Shown: positions 36,023 to 48,848, counted from the stretch's first letter. The stretch: DNA of 64,000 nt from Stereocaulon alpinum (GCA_018257865.1 JAEUBA010000063.1:1-64000), one strand, 5' to 3'. Made by a program: numbers and translations. The notes: generated from the sequence alone by a model not told the origin.

Positions 36023-36685
36023 ATGTCACATCTATTCAGAATCCCTCGCGAACTCCGTGATAAAATCTACACTTACGCTCTCGTCGACCCAACCAGGCCG
36101 ATAAGTGATTACAAGAGCGCGGACGATCAGCATCCTAACACCGACTCCATCTCCTCACGCGCCCTTCTGTCGACATGTCGCCAGATTCGCACAGAAGCGT
36201 ACGTAATTTACTTTGGCAAGAACACATTCTTTTTTTCCAGGTACTCGCACCTCGATAGCTTTCTCAAGGACCTAGGTCCAGAAGGAAGACCAATCATCAC
36301 CTCTCTTGCGCTCGATTTAGAACACTTTTTCGAAGGCCGAGATTCAATCATGCGGAACCCATTCGGAATTCCAGTCGCGTGGGAGTGGGAACGTCTTTTC
36401 ACCACATCAAGCCATCTCACTCAATGTCAAATGCTTCGCTCGATCAGTTTTGTCGGCCGTGTGCCCTCCACCTGGGCAACCAAACTTCGACTCACGATGA
36501 TATTCCATATGCTCCGCGGCCTGGAGGAAGTAAACCTCGACGAGGAGCTACAAATCAACGGCAGGATAAGACGTCATAGGAGGTTCCGTGCTAATTACGT
36601 CAATCAGGACGACGAAGACAATCAACGTTCTAATCTTCAGGAGATTGAGCTGGTCAGGGAGTGGTTGCTACGGCCACACTATTAG
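36023..36685 (+). CDS. 2EXR-domain (F-box-like) protein
   Basis: Single exon, 220 residues from the ATG at 36023. The N-terminal FRIPRELRDKIYTYAL is the diagnostic motif of the fungal 2EXR family (F-P-x-E-L-R-x-x-I-Y-x-x-A-L), followed by ALLSTCRQIRTEAYVIYFGK and NTFFFSRYSHLDSFLKDLG, the conserved continuation. The family resembles F-box proteins but no substrate or SCF link is shown. The frame is open 34 codons further up (to 35921), but the domain normally sits within 10 residues of the start, so 36023 is preferred. The C-terminal 40 residues are charged. Function unknown. Confidence 0.8.
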   Translation: MSHLFRIPRELRDKIYTYALVDPTRPISDYKSADDQHPNTDSISSRALLSTCRQIRTEAYVIYFGKNTFFFSRYSHLDSFLKDLGPEGRPIITSLALDLEHFFEGRDSIMRNPFGIPVAWEWERLFTTSSHLTQCQMLRSISFVGRVPSTWATKLRLTMIFHMLRGLEEVNLDEELQINGRIRRHRRFRANYVNQDDEDNQRSNLQEIELVREWLLRPHY

Positions 36686-37088
36686 AGATGCCGTCAACGA
36701 GCAGAAGGATCGATCTTCTAGTGCTCTAGTCGTGGCTTATGGTTGGACGTCTTGGGGCAAATCGGCGGTGTGGACTGTGGTCTTATCGAATGATGGATGT
36801 TACTACGATAGGCGGTACTACACTGGAATTCATGTATCATGCGATAATTCATGCGATTCTACATAATGTTGTCCGACCTGCTCCGTACGGACGTAGCGAG
36901 GATCTTCTAAAGCTGTGCATGCGTGTGGAAAGCGAGGGGCAGCGTTGAGCAGAACGAGTGCTCAGGCGATTAGTGCAATGCTACTTATTATTATTACTAC
37001 TACAGGAAGTCATGATCCTTCGATAGATATCACGATGAAAGCTTCAACGATACAATTCGTTTGATAGTATTAGGAGCTTTGTTCGTTC
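36686..37088. other. Convergent 3' flanks
   Basis: The 3' flanks of the 2EXR and MYND-like genes meet here. No further gene was seen. Confidence 0.4.
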
Positions 37089-37910
37089 TCATATCATGCC
37101 TAGCTGGAGAGTAGAATCAGGTAGTTTGCAGTCCATAGCAAGAATTTGTTTCCAAGTCAGCTTGTAAACAGTCATGATGTCAAGAGAAGCCAGGAAGGCT
37201 GAGGGCCCTATACCACTGAGCTCGCTCCTACCAATCGTACCCAATGGTAGTCCGCATAGCCTACACAAACCACCACCTACTCCCTCTCCTTCACCATCCA
37301 CCTCCTCCTCCACTCCATCCTCTCCGCCACTGTCACCATCCTCTGCTCCATCCTGCACATCACCACCATCTCCCTCGCTAACTTGATCGTTGGCACTCGG
37401 GACCACAGCTGGAGCCGTAACCGGTCCTGAGGAACCATCCATTCTAAATTCTTGCCCGGGAACATAGTCTGGCTCTACCATTGGCGCTGGGGCTCGAGCT
37501 AGCAGTCGCACCGGCTCTACTGTATGAAAACCGTAATAAGGCCCGAGAACGCGAAGCGGATCCCACACAAACCATCTATTGTTGTAGACAGAGTATCCAA
37601 CACCGCCGCCCAGGTGGCGGTATTCTGTTGTGTATGAAGGAAGTGCTGGTGCTGAGGGAGCGTGTACCGGAGGCATGTTTGCGAGAGGTGCAGGATTCCC
37701 ACGAGGAACATTGGCGTTGGCTGGTGATATGCAGTTTGGCAGGTGGCGTTGATAATCCAGCTGGGAGTGTCGGCGATTGCAGTAAAAGGTGTTTTGGCAG
37801 CCGCCCTTGCGCGGTCGTATGTCTCGAATGGGAGTCGCTCGAAGTAGCTTGTTGCATTGAGGTAGAGCACAGCGAGCTGTTGATGGGGCTGGAGGGTTGG
37901 TTGTGGCCAT
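37089..37910 (-). CDS. MYND-like zinc-finger protein, otherwise uncharacterised
   Basis: Single exon, 273 residues. The N-terminus has a MYND-like Cys/His cluster: RCALPQCNKLL, GCQNTFYCNRRHSQLDY, and QRHLPNC, with FYC..RHSQLDYQRH matching the usual FYCSxxCQxxDWxxH..C pattern, though His replaces a Cys. A Pro/Ala-rich linker follows, then an aromatic stretch (GGGVGYSVYNNRWFVWDP, YYGFHTVEPV), and an acidic low-complexity run (GDSGGEDGVEEEVDGEGEG) made by a TCC-type microsatellite on the plus strand (about 37260-37350). The end is more ordered (CRLCGLP, MTVYKLTWKQILAMDC), with a second Cys pair. Probably nuclear or cytosolic protein-binding; no enzymatic domain. An overlapping 267-codon frame on the same strand is treated as a shadow. 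Confidence 0.65.
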   Translation of the reverse strand: MATTNPPAPSTARCALPQCNKLLRATPIRDIRPRKGGCQNTFYCNRRHSQLDYQRHLPNCISPANANVPRGNPAPLANMPPVHAPSAPALPSYTTEYRHLGGGVGYSVYNNRWFVWDPLRVLGPYYGFHTVEPVRLLARAPAPMVEPDYVPGQEFRMDGSSGPVTAPAVVPSANDQVSEGDGGDVQDGAEDGDSGGEDGVEEEVDGEGEGVGGGLCRLCGLPLGTIGRSELSGIGPSAFLASLDIMTVYKLTWKQILAMDCKLPDSTLQLGMI

Positions 37911-37973
37911 GTTTTGATATGGGGTGCGGGTGAATTGTTGTGTCTTTCTGAGATGTTGAGGTTAAAGGATTAT

Positions 37974-38145
37974 TTATGCTTGGCATACCGGGTGGGATAA
38001 TGAGTGCTGTATCCTGGGAAACGTTGTTTCCGGAAGCTTCTAGGCAGGTAGAATGTTGATTATGCTCGGCATGCTGGGTGGGATAGTGAATATTGTATCC
38101 GGGGTAATGTTGTCTCCTGAAGCTTCTGGGCAGGTAGAATGTTTG
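37974..38145. repeat. 86-bp tandem duplication
   Basis: Two adjacent units of 86 bp (37974-38059 and 38060-38145), about 80 percent alike by eye, both beginning ttatgct and ending caggtagaatgtt. They sit just 5' of the MYND-like gene, in its promoter or 5' UTR. Confidence 0.85.
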
Positions 38146-39652
38146 TCGGAGAAGTTCTTTGTGGAGCGTAACTGCAATAGATAACACATGGAAGTTCTTA
38201 CAAACGGCTGGCCTTTCCAGATGATAGCGGGATGTGCAAGAACACGCATTGACAACAGCAAGCATAATTTCATGCTGATTTTCTAAGGAGATCGTAGTCC
38301 TCTCAGCCGCTGCTGCATGAGGCAGTGTCACCTGGCGCAGACATATTCGCTTGGAAGTCTTCGTTGGTCGTCGGGCCATTGGCGTTGTTGGCTATGCAAA
38401 GCCGCTATGCGAGGAGATTTCGACGACCTCACACACAATGGCAGTAGAAGATGCACTAACGTGCATTGTAGCGGCATCGGGGCTCTTTGCCATACTCACG
38501 GAGCTCTGGCTAAGCACACCTATAGATGAGCATGGAAAGCTAGCCGTCGATGGTGTGACAGCTGTTGGATAGGAAGACACATGACTTGGGAGCATCCTGA
38601 GTTACAACCATTACCCAATGCCTTCCTACAAGATCGCTCTGAAGGCGTGACAACTGTATATATGTGGGCGTACATGTAGACACTCATACATGGATGTTTA
38701 GTGAATAGAACAGAAGTCCTGGCTCAAGGGAAAAGTCTTTTACGCAAGATCACTAGCAATGGTTCATTCACATAGGCGGAAGAATTAGCAACAGTCGCTC
38801 CAAGTACGACAATGCTGCGTGCCGTGAACAATAGTCGAGGAGTATCCCAAGCAATACGAACTTTTTTGGGATACAAGTTGCTCGGTGGTTGTCTCAGATG
38901 TGCTTTTCTCTGGTAATGATGCCGAATATATTAAACACAAAAGCTGGCAAGGTGCTTGACTTTTCGGCAAGTACGCCGACCTCCATTTACACCCGTACCA
39001 GATCAATACCGGGATAGCCACGGCTGGCATGCCGTAGAGCTCTTGCAAAGATAGATAGAGTGCGTAACCAAGATCAATTCGAGGTGGATACATCGTGACA
39101 TTATGAATGTGGATCTCGCCGCAAAGTTCGTGATGCTCCTAGCGATAGTGAGGTTTATTGTCATATCTTGACGATCTTTTCCGTTGTCCTGAAATAGGTT
39201 GCATATATTGAAAGCTTTGTGTTGCCCCTTTCGCAAGCAGCAGTGTTCCTAGCTCTGGAACTGGCTCGTGTGCATTGTGCTGGTCCGGAAGCTTGAAATT
39301 TGAGGCCTACAAATAGCTCTTTTGACATGAGGACGGGTAGAATACCGATCCAAGTTTCCAAGGTCGCTCGATCACCTATTCCCAGGAAAATGATACAGGC
39401 GAAGCATCTACTGGCATCTCGATAAGCAAAGTATTATTGCATCTACCTCTCGTGAATCACAATTCGATTGTTCATGCGGCTCTAAGCCGCTGCACGCCGC
39501 ATTGACATCGAATTTAGTCATCGTCAACTTGAGCGCAAGTTAGCCTTGATAAATATTAAAGAGCTCGGTACAAGCGATTCAACATAAATTGGGTAGCACC
39601 AAAAGCTACCATATATGCTCGGGATATCTCTGATGTGATAATACAATATCGC
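38146..39652. other. Spacer between MYND-like and ChAPs genes
   Basis: Only short motif-free frames were found. No repeat beyond the 86-bp duplication on its left edge. Confidence 0.4.
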
Positions 39653-42052
39653 TTAGCCATCGCTGCCATTGGATCTAAAAGAAGCACAGAGCTCAACATA
39701 ACGATGCGTTAGATCAAGTACCGGTTGCGGTAAGCTCGTCGCCTGAACAATACTGCGAACCTTAACGGCACCTTCAGTCTCGATAAGCTTACGCACGGTT
39801 TGAAGCAGGGCTGGAGAGAACTATAGATAGTGTAGTCAGTAATCCGGAGTCGACATTGTAGGAGACTTGATGACTTGCCTCGGAATACCACCGATACTGC
39901 CAAGCTATCAGGCGAATGACAGCTTGCAACACCTCGCCCGTCCTTCCTTGGCCCTCATACATTCTTAAGACCCCAGTCATCGCTTTCGGGCTGAATCGCA
40001 CCCTCAAACATGATTGGTAAGCTTCTACCGCTTCGGGGAAGTGGTGTAGCCTTTCCGCTAACTCGCCCAATATCTCCCACTCTTCTGCTGATTTACGATA
40101 TTCGCCGGTAGACTCCTCAGACTTGGCACGCGCCATGTCTGTGCGCCAAATAGTATATATGCGAAGGTCTTCATACAAGACCATGAACAAATTATCTAGC
40201 CAGCGCTCGCAAAGACGTTTGTTGTGGAATTGAGTATAGTGCGAGTTCGACGGGGTGGGCTAGCAGGTGGTTAGCGAGGCTAGACTTGATTTCTAAAAAG
40301 TACCTACCTCTTCATTCCCGGCCTTGACCTCTTCCGAAGTTATCGTGTGGTTCGGCTTCTCTATGGATTCGTCTGCGGCTAAAGAGGAATTGCTTGGGGC
40401 CCCGTTTGTATCTTTGGCCACTGCAGTATTCGCCGTCGATATCCGCGATTCGCCGTCATCGTCTTCATCTGCACCGTCTGATTCTGGCCCGGCTGGCGAT
40501 GCGCCATTGACCCGTGGGCTCGGCGAGTGTAGTGCGACTGTACTTGCGTTCTGATTGCCGCCAGTCTGCTTCTCGCTTCTGTATTCTTCTTCCATGACAA
40601 AGACCTGACTTCGTATTTTGAGTAGCTGGTCCCAGCCAATCTTCGCAGTTATTTCGGTTAGTAGACTGTAGGCTTTGAGGAAGGTTCCTTTGTAGCCAGC
40701 CGCATGGAGCTTCCGTAATGACGGATGCACCAATTCACTGTCGTATCCCTGCTGAGACTCATCAATTTCGTCCAGCATACTTTCTGGTAGAACGGGAAGG
40801 AGTACGCGCGCCGGCTCAGGCATGCGCGGAGCGTCCTTGTCCTGATAAGTGAACATAGGACAGGAATTGAGTGTCAGAAGTGCCAGATCCCATTGTTCGA
40901 GACCGACATAGATTTCGGCAAGCTTCGCCCAGGTTCCAAACTCGCTGGGAGCAGCGGTAACGCTGCGCTTCGCGCATTCCAAAGCCCAGTCCAACCGGCC
41001 TTTGCCTTGACAAAACGCAGACTGGCAAGCGAGGAGCGAGTAATCCATTGGCAGCTCGTTGATCGCATCGTGGAGGAGTTTGACGGCTTGCACCTCTTCG
41101 TCGGCAGCGATCAGGACACGGGCTAGCAGCGATGAGACTTCGACGTCCCGCGTTCGGAGCTTCTCGAACAAATTTATGCCAGATGTGTAACGTCCAGTGG
41201 TATGTATGTAGTTGAGTAGGCCTGTTGTGAGGTGGTTTGAGACTGTGTTGGGTACTTGTATTTCAGGTTCAGAGCCAAGTTGAGATCCTGCAAATTTGTC
41301 AGGCCTGATATGCTATACAAAAGGGCGTAGTAACCTTTGAAGAACAGTCGTTCGGCAGCCTCGAGAAATCTATGCTCAACCTCTGTACTTGTGATGGGAT
41401 CAAACCTTCGCACGCCAATAATCTTCTTTATGCTGTCTCCACTGCCATCGTCTGCGTATGAGTATGCTCTTAACACTGCACAGAGGAACGTTTCGAGCCA
41501 TAAGCCTTCTGAGGCTACGCGCTTGTCGCCTCTTTCATCGATGCAATAGCTTTCTACTCCGCCCGGTATCTTGACCTCCACCCGCATATCCAGGTGGGAA
41601 AAGGCATTGTAGCAGCTGCGCCAGTCATTATCAGCTTCTTTCCTGTGTCTTCATATATACGCCTACCAGTATAGTCCAGAGACGACCTTGTGTGTCTTAT
41701 CATTTGGTGAGTATACGAGCGTGTTGACATATGCTGCCAGGCTAGCGGAGGAGGACGCGTCCACACCTGTGACATGGTGGTAGACCCCAGTCTACTGACA
41801 CACGTTAGTCAACGTTCTCTAAGCCTCTTGGTTGACAAGCCATACCTGACGACCTCCGGATTTTGACTGTTTGACCAAATGCACCAGGTCGGGGGGTCCT
41901 AGTTCACGTATGGACTGTAGCGCCTCATTGCGACTTTCAATTGCGGTTTCAATCTCCTCTTCAACGATTCTGTACTTAATTCAGCTCCCATAATCGCTTT
42001 GTGAGAGTAAATGAGTAGGGTGGGCTCACTCAGGGAGCGCAGGTACAACCAT
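39653..42052 (-). CDS. Exomer cargo adaptor, ChAPs family (Bud7/Bch1)
   Basis: Chs5-Arf1-binding protein that forms exomer with Chs5 at the trans-Golgi network and sorts chitin synthase and other cargo to the cell surface. The start is MVVPALPE at 42052; after a short intron comes IVEEEIETAIESRNEALQSI, then ELGPPDLVHLVKQ, TGVYHHVTGVDASS, IGVRRFDPITSTEVEHRFLE, FFKGYYALLYSISGL, and the TPR-like helices (SLLARVLIAADEEVQAVKLL, ECAKRSVTAAPSEFGTWAKL). Near the C-terminus are KRLCERWLDNLFMVLYEDLR, EWEILGELAERLHHFPEAVE, and SPALLQTVRKLIETEGAVKV, ending at the stop 39653. A Ser/Asp-rich linker (about 40330-40560) is a variable insertion. About 740 residues. Filamentous fungi usually have one or two ChAPs; which yeast paralogue it matches cannot be told, so no symbol is given. 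Confidence 0.9.
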
Positions 42053-42521
42053 TTCGCGCTGTCGAACGGCAGCTCACAGCTTCTTCCGAAAATGACTACA
42101 GGCTCACAGTAGAATCAGGACTCGTTGACAAAGTTGGTTTTAAGGCGAACATTGATGTTGTGGATCTCAAGAGATCAGATAGTGTAGAGACCTCTCCAAA
42201 GGTTCGCCTTCGGGGATTATCTCGAAGAAAGTGAAGCCGTGTCTCTGCCAGCAGTTCATTGGCGCAACAGTCCTTTCAAGCCACACGGGAGCTAAACGCG
42301 GATCATTCTTGGCATTGTACCAGCTTACGATGCCACGATGCATGGCGGCTTGCCTATCACTGTCACATCACACACAACTTGACTCTTCTAGCAGCAGTGT
42401 CGTCTTTTAATCGTATGGCGTTATCTTCTTCATAGAGCTTCTAGGCTTCAGGACTGGAGGTCTTCATTCCTACCACCAGAACAACGCGACACCCTAACCT
42501 GAAAAGGAACACTTCCCGAAC
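42053..42521. promoter_or_regulatory. Divergent promoter of the ChAPs and HIR3 genes
   Basis: 469 bp between two start codons on opposite strands. No TATA box is obvious, as is common for housekeeping genes. Confidence 0.6.
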
Positions 42522-45500
42522 ATGGTATAAGCCCTTACACTTTGTCTTGCAAGATACATCCGCCTAATTGTGAATTAGAGCAGCTTTGTGCCTTTGAATG
42601 TTGAGATCGAGTCAGAAAGCGAGGATGAGATTGATGATAGTAAAGAAATTCAAGTTCGTGTCCTCGACCAGAAGGGTCAAATATCGTGGAGGCGCTAATC
42701 CGTTACTAGATCGAAGAAGCCCTGAAGCTATATCAGAATGCTCTGAAACTACATTCTCAAGGGCCGGCGTTTTATGATGAGGCCGAAAATGCTTACAATG
42801 AACTTTTCCGTTCTGAGATTTTCACTTACCCAGAATCTTTTTCTGAGGCCCAACGAATTGAGCTCTATGACGGCGCGGAAGATTCCGAAGATGAACTAGA
42901 TGATTCATTAACCCAAACACTTGCTATTCCGGTTATCAGTGCAGATGGCGCGCCAAGTTCGCTGCCTCAGATCTTGTACCTTGCCTATAAAAATCACGGT
43001 CAATTCATCCTTGACCGGCTCAGGGATCAGCTCTCTAGGATAGGAGGGGATGTTTGGTCCAGTGTTCCTTTACTTGCTGCGCAACATGTTGCAACCTCTG
43101 CGTCTTCCAGTCTGAGACTCTTCGTCGAAGCACTCGACAGAGACGACACCGACCTGGAGCTATGGCGCAAAGTCTCGAGAATCGGCAACTTTCTAGGCAG
43201 TAGACGCATTGGGAGGTTCTGCTTAGAAGCCGTGCTTGACACCGAGGACGGCACGAGTGAGACATGGACCGAGCCACTGGGATTAGAAGAAGGCTTTGCA
43301 GTTGAACAACTTAAACCGCTACTTCAATCACTGGAAGACCAGCTCTCTGAATGTCAGTTTTCGGACTTGTCCAAGCGGCAAGATCCCATTATCAAGTTGC
43401 TAAGAAAACACATTGACCCTTGCCCGTACCTGCCTGCCTCATCACAAAGAATCCCTAGACCCCAACCCGTCGACAAATCGCATGAACAGCTTATCAATGT
43501 GCCCCTAAGGACATGGGCCAGCTGTGGGCAAGCTATCCTCCTTCAGCTGAGTCAAGAGATGCAAGGAGTCCTCGATTCGGATCCTGGCGCCAATTATTCT
43601 CTCGCTCTTACAGGGAAAGATACCGCGATATTCCAGCCACCGCAACCGAGGACAACGTCGAACAGTGAGGCTGCATCCGCACAGACTGCCTCTACGACCA
43701 ACACTAGGCAGAACCTAATTGGAATGGCCCCGGTATCGGTACGCGTTGCCGCAAACGCGGGTAATTGGCTTGGCAATGCTGAGCCGAGCCAAACTTCTCC
43801 CATAGACATGGACGTACAAACCGTTGAACAGCCCATGGAAAGCCCAACAAAGATGGCAACAACCGATAGCCGCGATTCCGAGAAAGTAACGATGAATTCG
43901 CAGGAAAACCTGGGACCAATAGGACCAGTGTCATTACCGACGCGGAAGAGATCCTCTGAAGCAGCCGAACTTCCAGATGCTACGGAAGGAGGGCGCTCGA
44001 GAAGTAAACGGATCAAAGCGAGAGGGTCCATAGATCCTGATTCCTTAAGAGACTCTACGGCCGACGATTGGACTCGATGGTACGTGCAACAGCTCCAAAT
44101 ATACCACCAAGCAGACAACAAAGTATTCGATACTATTCGACATATGCTTTCTAAGCTTGATTCTGACACTGGTGACGATTTGCAATCTCTTCGAGCAATT
44201 GTCTCGCCCCAATCGTCCATTGGTCAAATCAGTCACACAAGACCATTGCTAGACTCAACGACTGTAGCAGCTCTCGACCTAAAGACTGCACTAGACGGCT
44301 GGGATCTAGCAAAGAGCAAGGCTTTCCTGAATGGACACGATCCCAAGGACCCTGCCGGTGGCATTAGTGGCGCACAGAATCCAAGTTTCACAGCTTTCTT
44401 GGAACATTCCAATCAAGAGATGCAGCGAATATCACACTTACCGATCCTGTCTGGGGATATTGGCATGGACCAATTTGTCAATAGGGTCAAAGAGACATGG
44501 ATGACCCTCGGTCAACTTTCCTTCGCATGGATCGCTGAAATGCTTGGGCGACAGCAGCCTCTTGGAGAAGACGATCGTCCTGGGGGCGGCAATGACGTCC
44601 AGTGTCCGTATGAACATTTTTTGTGGCCTGATACACTCAAACAGTCTGTCGTGCAGATTCTGGTGAATCAGGATGAGGCAATATACTCCGAGCTCGAAGC
44701 TATGGTCTACTGTATTGAACGAGATGGTCAGCTTCCACAAACTGATACGTGTGATACAGTCTCGAAACAATATGAACGGCACAAGAACACCTATATGCTA
44801 CTAATACAGGTGATCTTTGAATTGCATCTGGACATCTATGGACGGATCACTAATCCCAGTAGCGTTGTTGATACATCTATTCGGCTTCAGCAACGCGACC
44901 GTCTAGGCCGATGGGCTGCGTTTTCTAGCAGGATGATGAATCTGACGTCTCTCTCAGATGAAGATGCCCTCCCAACGGACGCGTGTAATGACACAGATTA
45001 TTTAGATCGTCTTCAAATCCGGTTTATGTGGGCCTCTGTGGTATGCAATAGTCTCTTAGGACCGGACTCTCGTGACTCCATAGTCTCATGCTTTCAAGGC
45101 CTCATACACGTCATTGATGCGGTGCAACGTGAAATGCCTGGTGAAAGTCGTTTTGTCCTCGAGCTGCCTAATAACGCGATCATGCCAGAGATCTCCATTC
45201 AGGCAGCACAGAAAGAGATCTCAAGGCTTACGACAATGGACTTCTTCATGGGGGTGTTCAGCTCTGAGAATAATGATCCGCTCACTATCATTGAGAGCCT
45301 CGAACCTCTACTCGAATTGTCCGTGGAGGATAGAAGATGCGAAAAGTGTGATAGAGTCGGGGCTCAAAAACCCGAGCACACAGTAACAACAACTTCGGAA
45401 AGAGATGAAGGAATCGAAGTCCCTGCCCAGGCCAACACACATACTAAGTTAGTAGAGGCGCTACACTTTTTAAAGCAAGGAAGTCTACCACTCAGACTAT

Positions 45501-48500
45501 TCCTTTGGCAAAAGTTGCGAGATGCCTATCGTGCTATCAATTACCCACCGCAAGTTCTCTCTTGCGATCTTCGCATCCTTGAACTCATCGTCAACCATTT
45601 GAGTTCATCATCGTACACGGAGAGCGCTGTTGAGGCGCGTCGTGATAGCCTTCTCCGCTGGCTACATCGACTGGACGATCATATGACACGGATCCTGAAC
45701 TATTCGACGTCCAAAGACCAACCCTTCGAGTGCGTGGACGGCGTCCAGATCAAAACGTCTTTAATTGCTTTATGTAGGATGCAACATCTCCTGCACGTTT
45801 TCGCACTTTGGGAAGACACTATACGAGTTGGGCAGACTCCAGCTCCGATACCACAAAATCAAAATGCTACCAGAGGCCTGGCAAGGTCAACAGACAAGTT
45901 CCGAGACATGATCGTTAAGTCATGGACGCTGCAACATACACTGTTGAAGGAAGCCATGGTCCAATACGAGGAGGTCTTCCCCACGCGCAGTGAAGACCTG
46001 ACCAATCTCTTAGAACATATGCATCATGCATTAGGTCTGCGATGCTACTGCAGCCTAGCGAATAAGAGCTTCCTCAAAATGATGAAAGCCGAGCTTGAGA
46101 GAGCCCACAACATGGAAAATTGGGAGACTAACATGGCTCAATTGATCTTCGATCTCTATGGTGTGAAGATATCTTCTAATGCCACAGAAATGCAGGATCA
46201 CGGGTGTCTGTCGGAAGACCTTGACCGCCGCACTGCCCTTGAGATTATGGATCTCGTCATGCTGCAGGTCAACAGGATTAGTATCAAGGACCTGCTAAAG
46301 AGTGATCTCAAATTCACTATTGACAAGATGCAGCAGGTAATAAAGATACCTAAGATACTCAACTCCCCAGCGAGGACGTTCAACAATAGGCTTGTGAATA
46401 ATTATCTCAAGTCACCAATTATACCGCTTGATCTGTATAGATCATTACGAGGAATCGGCAGCTTATGTGGGAGTGCCGTTCACACTGAAGGCTATGAAAT
46501 AGCCTCCAAAGGCTGGTACTTCTTACTGGGTCACGTTGCACTCGCCAAATTCCGCTCTCAGAAGCGCACAGCTGCTGGTTCCACTGACGACCTCGAGATC
46601 GCCAGGACTTTCCTTAGACATGATCTTGAATTCGACATGGAGAGATGGGAGACATGGTACAGGTTGGCGCAAGTCTTTGATACCATGATCGAGGAAGATA
46701 CTACATGGACAGCTGAGAAGTTGGACAACCGCATGGGTGAGCTGGTGACACTGCAGCGCAGGGCCATACATTGCTATTCCATGGCCGTGGCTGTTGCGAC
46801 CCGTCGCGCCGATCCAACCTTCGAAGACACAAGTAAGATGGCTGATCTCTATGCTGACTATGGCACACGGCTCTATGCTTGTACGCGAGAGCCATTTTCT
46901 GAGAAAGCATTCATGTTGGATGATGAGCATCAGAGACACTACAGTTCGAAGACAACGGGCATGTTCAAGAATCCTCCGTTCACACGCCTGCAACTCTACT
47001 CTGCGTGGAAGTTGGCCAGTACGCTACTTCGCCGAGCCTCAGCACAAAAACCACAGAATTGGATGTAAGTCTCATCATGCCTCGTGGTTCTCGATGTGTA
47101 TTGACGATATCCACAGCATCTTATATACGCTCGGAAAGGTCTTGTGGAAGATGTGGGGATTCGGGGCAAGGGTACCCGGCGATTACAAGCGGATTAATCA
47201 TCAACTTGTGATCGAGACTTTTCTAAGAGCTATTGAGGCGTGCCCTGAAAAGCGTGACAACAGACACCCTGAGAAAGTCCCTATCTTGGAACCTCACTAT
47301 AAGTTGGTATCAATCGTGCATAAACTTGTGCTGCATGGCCGAATTGCGGTAAGATGTTCTCGGTCCTTGATATGTGCTTGTACTAAATCAGTCTTTTAGC
47401 CTGAGGAAGCCTGCCGAGTTCTAAAAGCTACCCCGTATTCCCGCAAGGTTGACGATGTTCACGATCATGAACATTGGAAGCCATATGTTTTGCAGGTTCT
47501 GAAGGCTCTGAGATCTGCCGACAAAGCCAACTGGCACCACCGTATGGTAGCACGGGTAAGGCTACTTGCCTACATCAATGCTGTACTACAATCTCTAATG
47601 TTTTTTTGGGTAGGCTGCTCATATCTACTACGACGACAATCCACTTGAACCACAGGCAAACGCTGCTGCAAAGCACGAGCTTAATCAATCCATCTTCACG
47701 AAGACTCTAGCAATTCAAGTGTGGAAGCCGGACAACGAACGAGCTGGGAGGCATTTCGTCTACACTTCCCGATATGTCGCTTTTTTCACTCGACTCCTTT
47801 ACAAATTGAACGATAAGACAATTCTGGAGGCATTAGCACGACGAATTCGCAAGCGGGCAGGAGAGTTCCTCAATCACGCTGATTTGTGGGCAGAAGTCTG
47901 CAACGCGTATCTTAAGGTATGTCGGACGAAGGAAGTCAAAAGACTCTGTGGAAGGCTAATCACCTTGCATAGCTGCTACGTCACCAACCGGATTGTCGGA
48001 TCATTGAAGGCTACGCAGAACACAAATTTACGGGAATGGACCCTGAGCTATATCAAAACAATGCCGCTCGCCTTGAGACGTGGATGCAGTCACAAACAAC
48101 GAATCCTCCGAGTCTCGATATACTTCGCGAGGCTATTGAGCTCCAGAAGCTGAATAACAAGTTATACAAATCCAACCTCTTTGAAGACCTCATCCGGGAT
48201 GTATATGCCCATCTGTACGATAGTGTGATTCCCGAGCTCCATGCCGAAGAGAATAGAGTTCGCATGCGAGTCGATAATATTCTGACGAATCCGACCCCTA
48301 GTATCGTGGGCACGCCGCCTCCTGATCCGGCAAATGCGCAAGGAGAGCAGCACAGGAGTAAAGCTAAATGGGTCACCGGCAGAGAGATCGTCCGCAAAGC
48401 TGAGGCAATCGCTGCCATGCGGGCGCCTACGGTTCCAGCCAAGCCCCTCAAGCCTTTGGCCCCAGCTCCAGCAACAGAACAAGAGAGAGCGTCTGGCAGT

Positions 48501-48848
48501 AACCCGAACCTGGTGGTACCGATTGCTGCGGATGCAGATAAGGATCCTGGAAGCAGTGTGCCGGGTAGTGTACACGATAGCGCCGACGACGAAAGCGAAT
48601 TGAGTGAAGTTGATGAGGCTCTTGTGGATGAAAAACCTGAAGGAATCATAGAGGGAAGACCGCCGCTCTTTCCTAATCTGCTCCGTGGGAAAGGAACTGC
48701 CGAAGATCCAGCGGAGATAGACACGGAGACGGGTGGCGAGGTGAATGAAGAGGCGGAGGCGGAGGACAACGACGATGTCGAGATGGAGGAGCAGCCTCAA
48801 CAGCCGACGCAAGTAAAAGGAAGTGGGGTACCAGAGGGGAATTGGTGA
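42522..48848 (+). CDS. hir3: Histone transcription regulator 3 homolog (HIR complex subunit)
   Basis: Scaffold subunit of the HIR histone H3-H4 chaperone complex (yeast Hir3, animal CABIN1), which deposits histones independently of replication and represses histone genes. The first coding exon is only the start codon: ATG at 42522-42524 is followed at once by an intron (gtataag..attag), then SSFVPLNVEIESESEDEIDD and a second intron before IEEALKLYQNALKLH. The main exon (about 42704-47065) carries TPR-like helices (SQGPAFYDEAENAYNELF, YLAYKNHGQFILDRLRDQL, WLRLAQ-like WYRLAQVFDTMIEEDTTW). Short exons follow (ILYTLGKVLWKMWGFGARVP, HFVYTSRYVAFFTRLLYK, NHADLWAEVCNAYLK, TGMDPELYQNNAARLETWMQ), and an acidic tail (AEAEDNDDVEMEEQPQQ) ends at 48848. 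About 2000 residues, as usual in filamentous fungi. Large antisense frames inside it are shadows. Confidence 0.93.

Noticed and set aside
37576..38379. 267-codon minus-strand frame overlapping the MYND-like gene
   Set aside because: It overlaps the better-supported frame 37089-37910 on the same strand and gets its repeated peptide from the 86-bp duplication; no domain.
43594..44220. 208-codon antisense frame inside HIR3
   Set aside because: It lies opposite a conserved HIR3 exon whose sense frame is well supported; Ser-rich composition is a shadow of the sense codons.
48053..48769. 238-codon antisense frames at the HIR3 3' end
   Set aside because: Two antisense frames overlap the acidic HIR3 tail; low-complexity Ser/Ala composition reflects the GA-rich sense strand.
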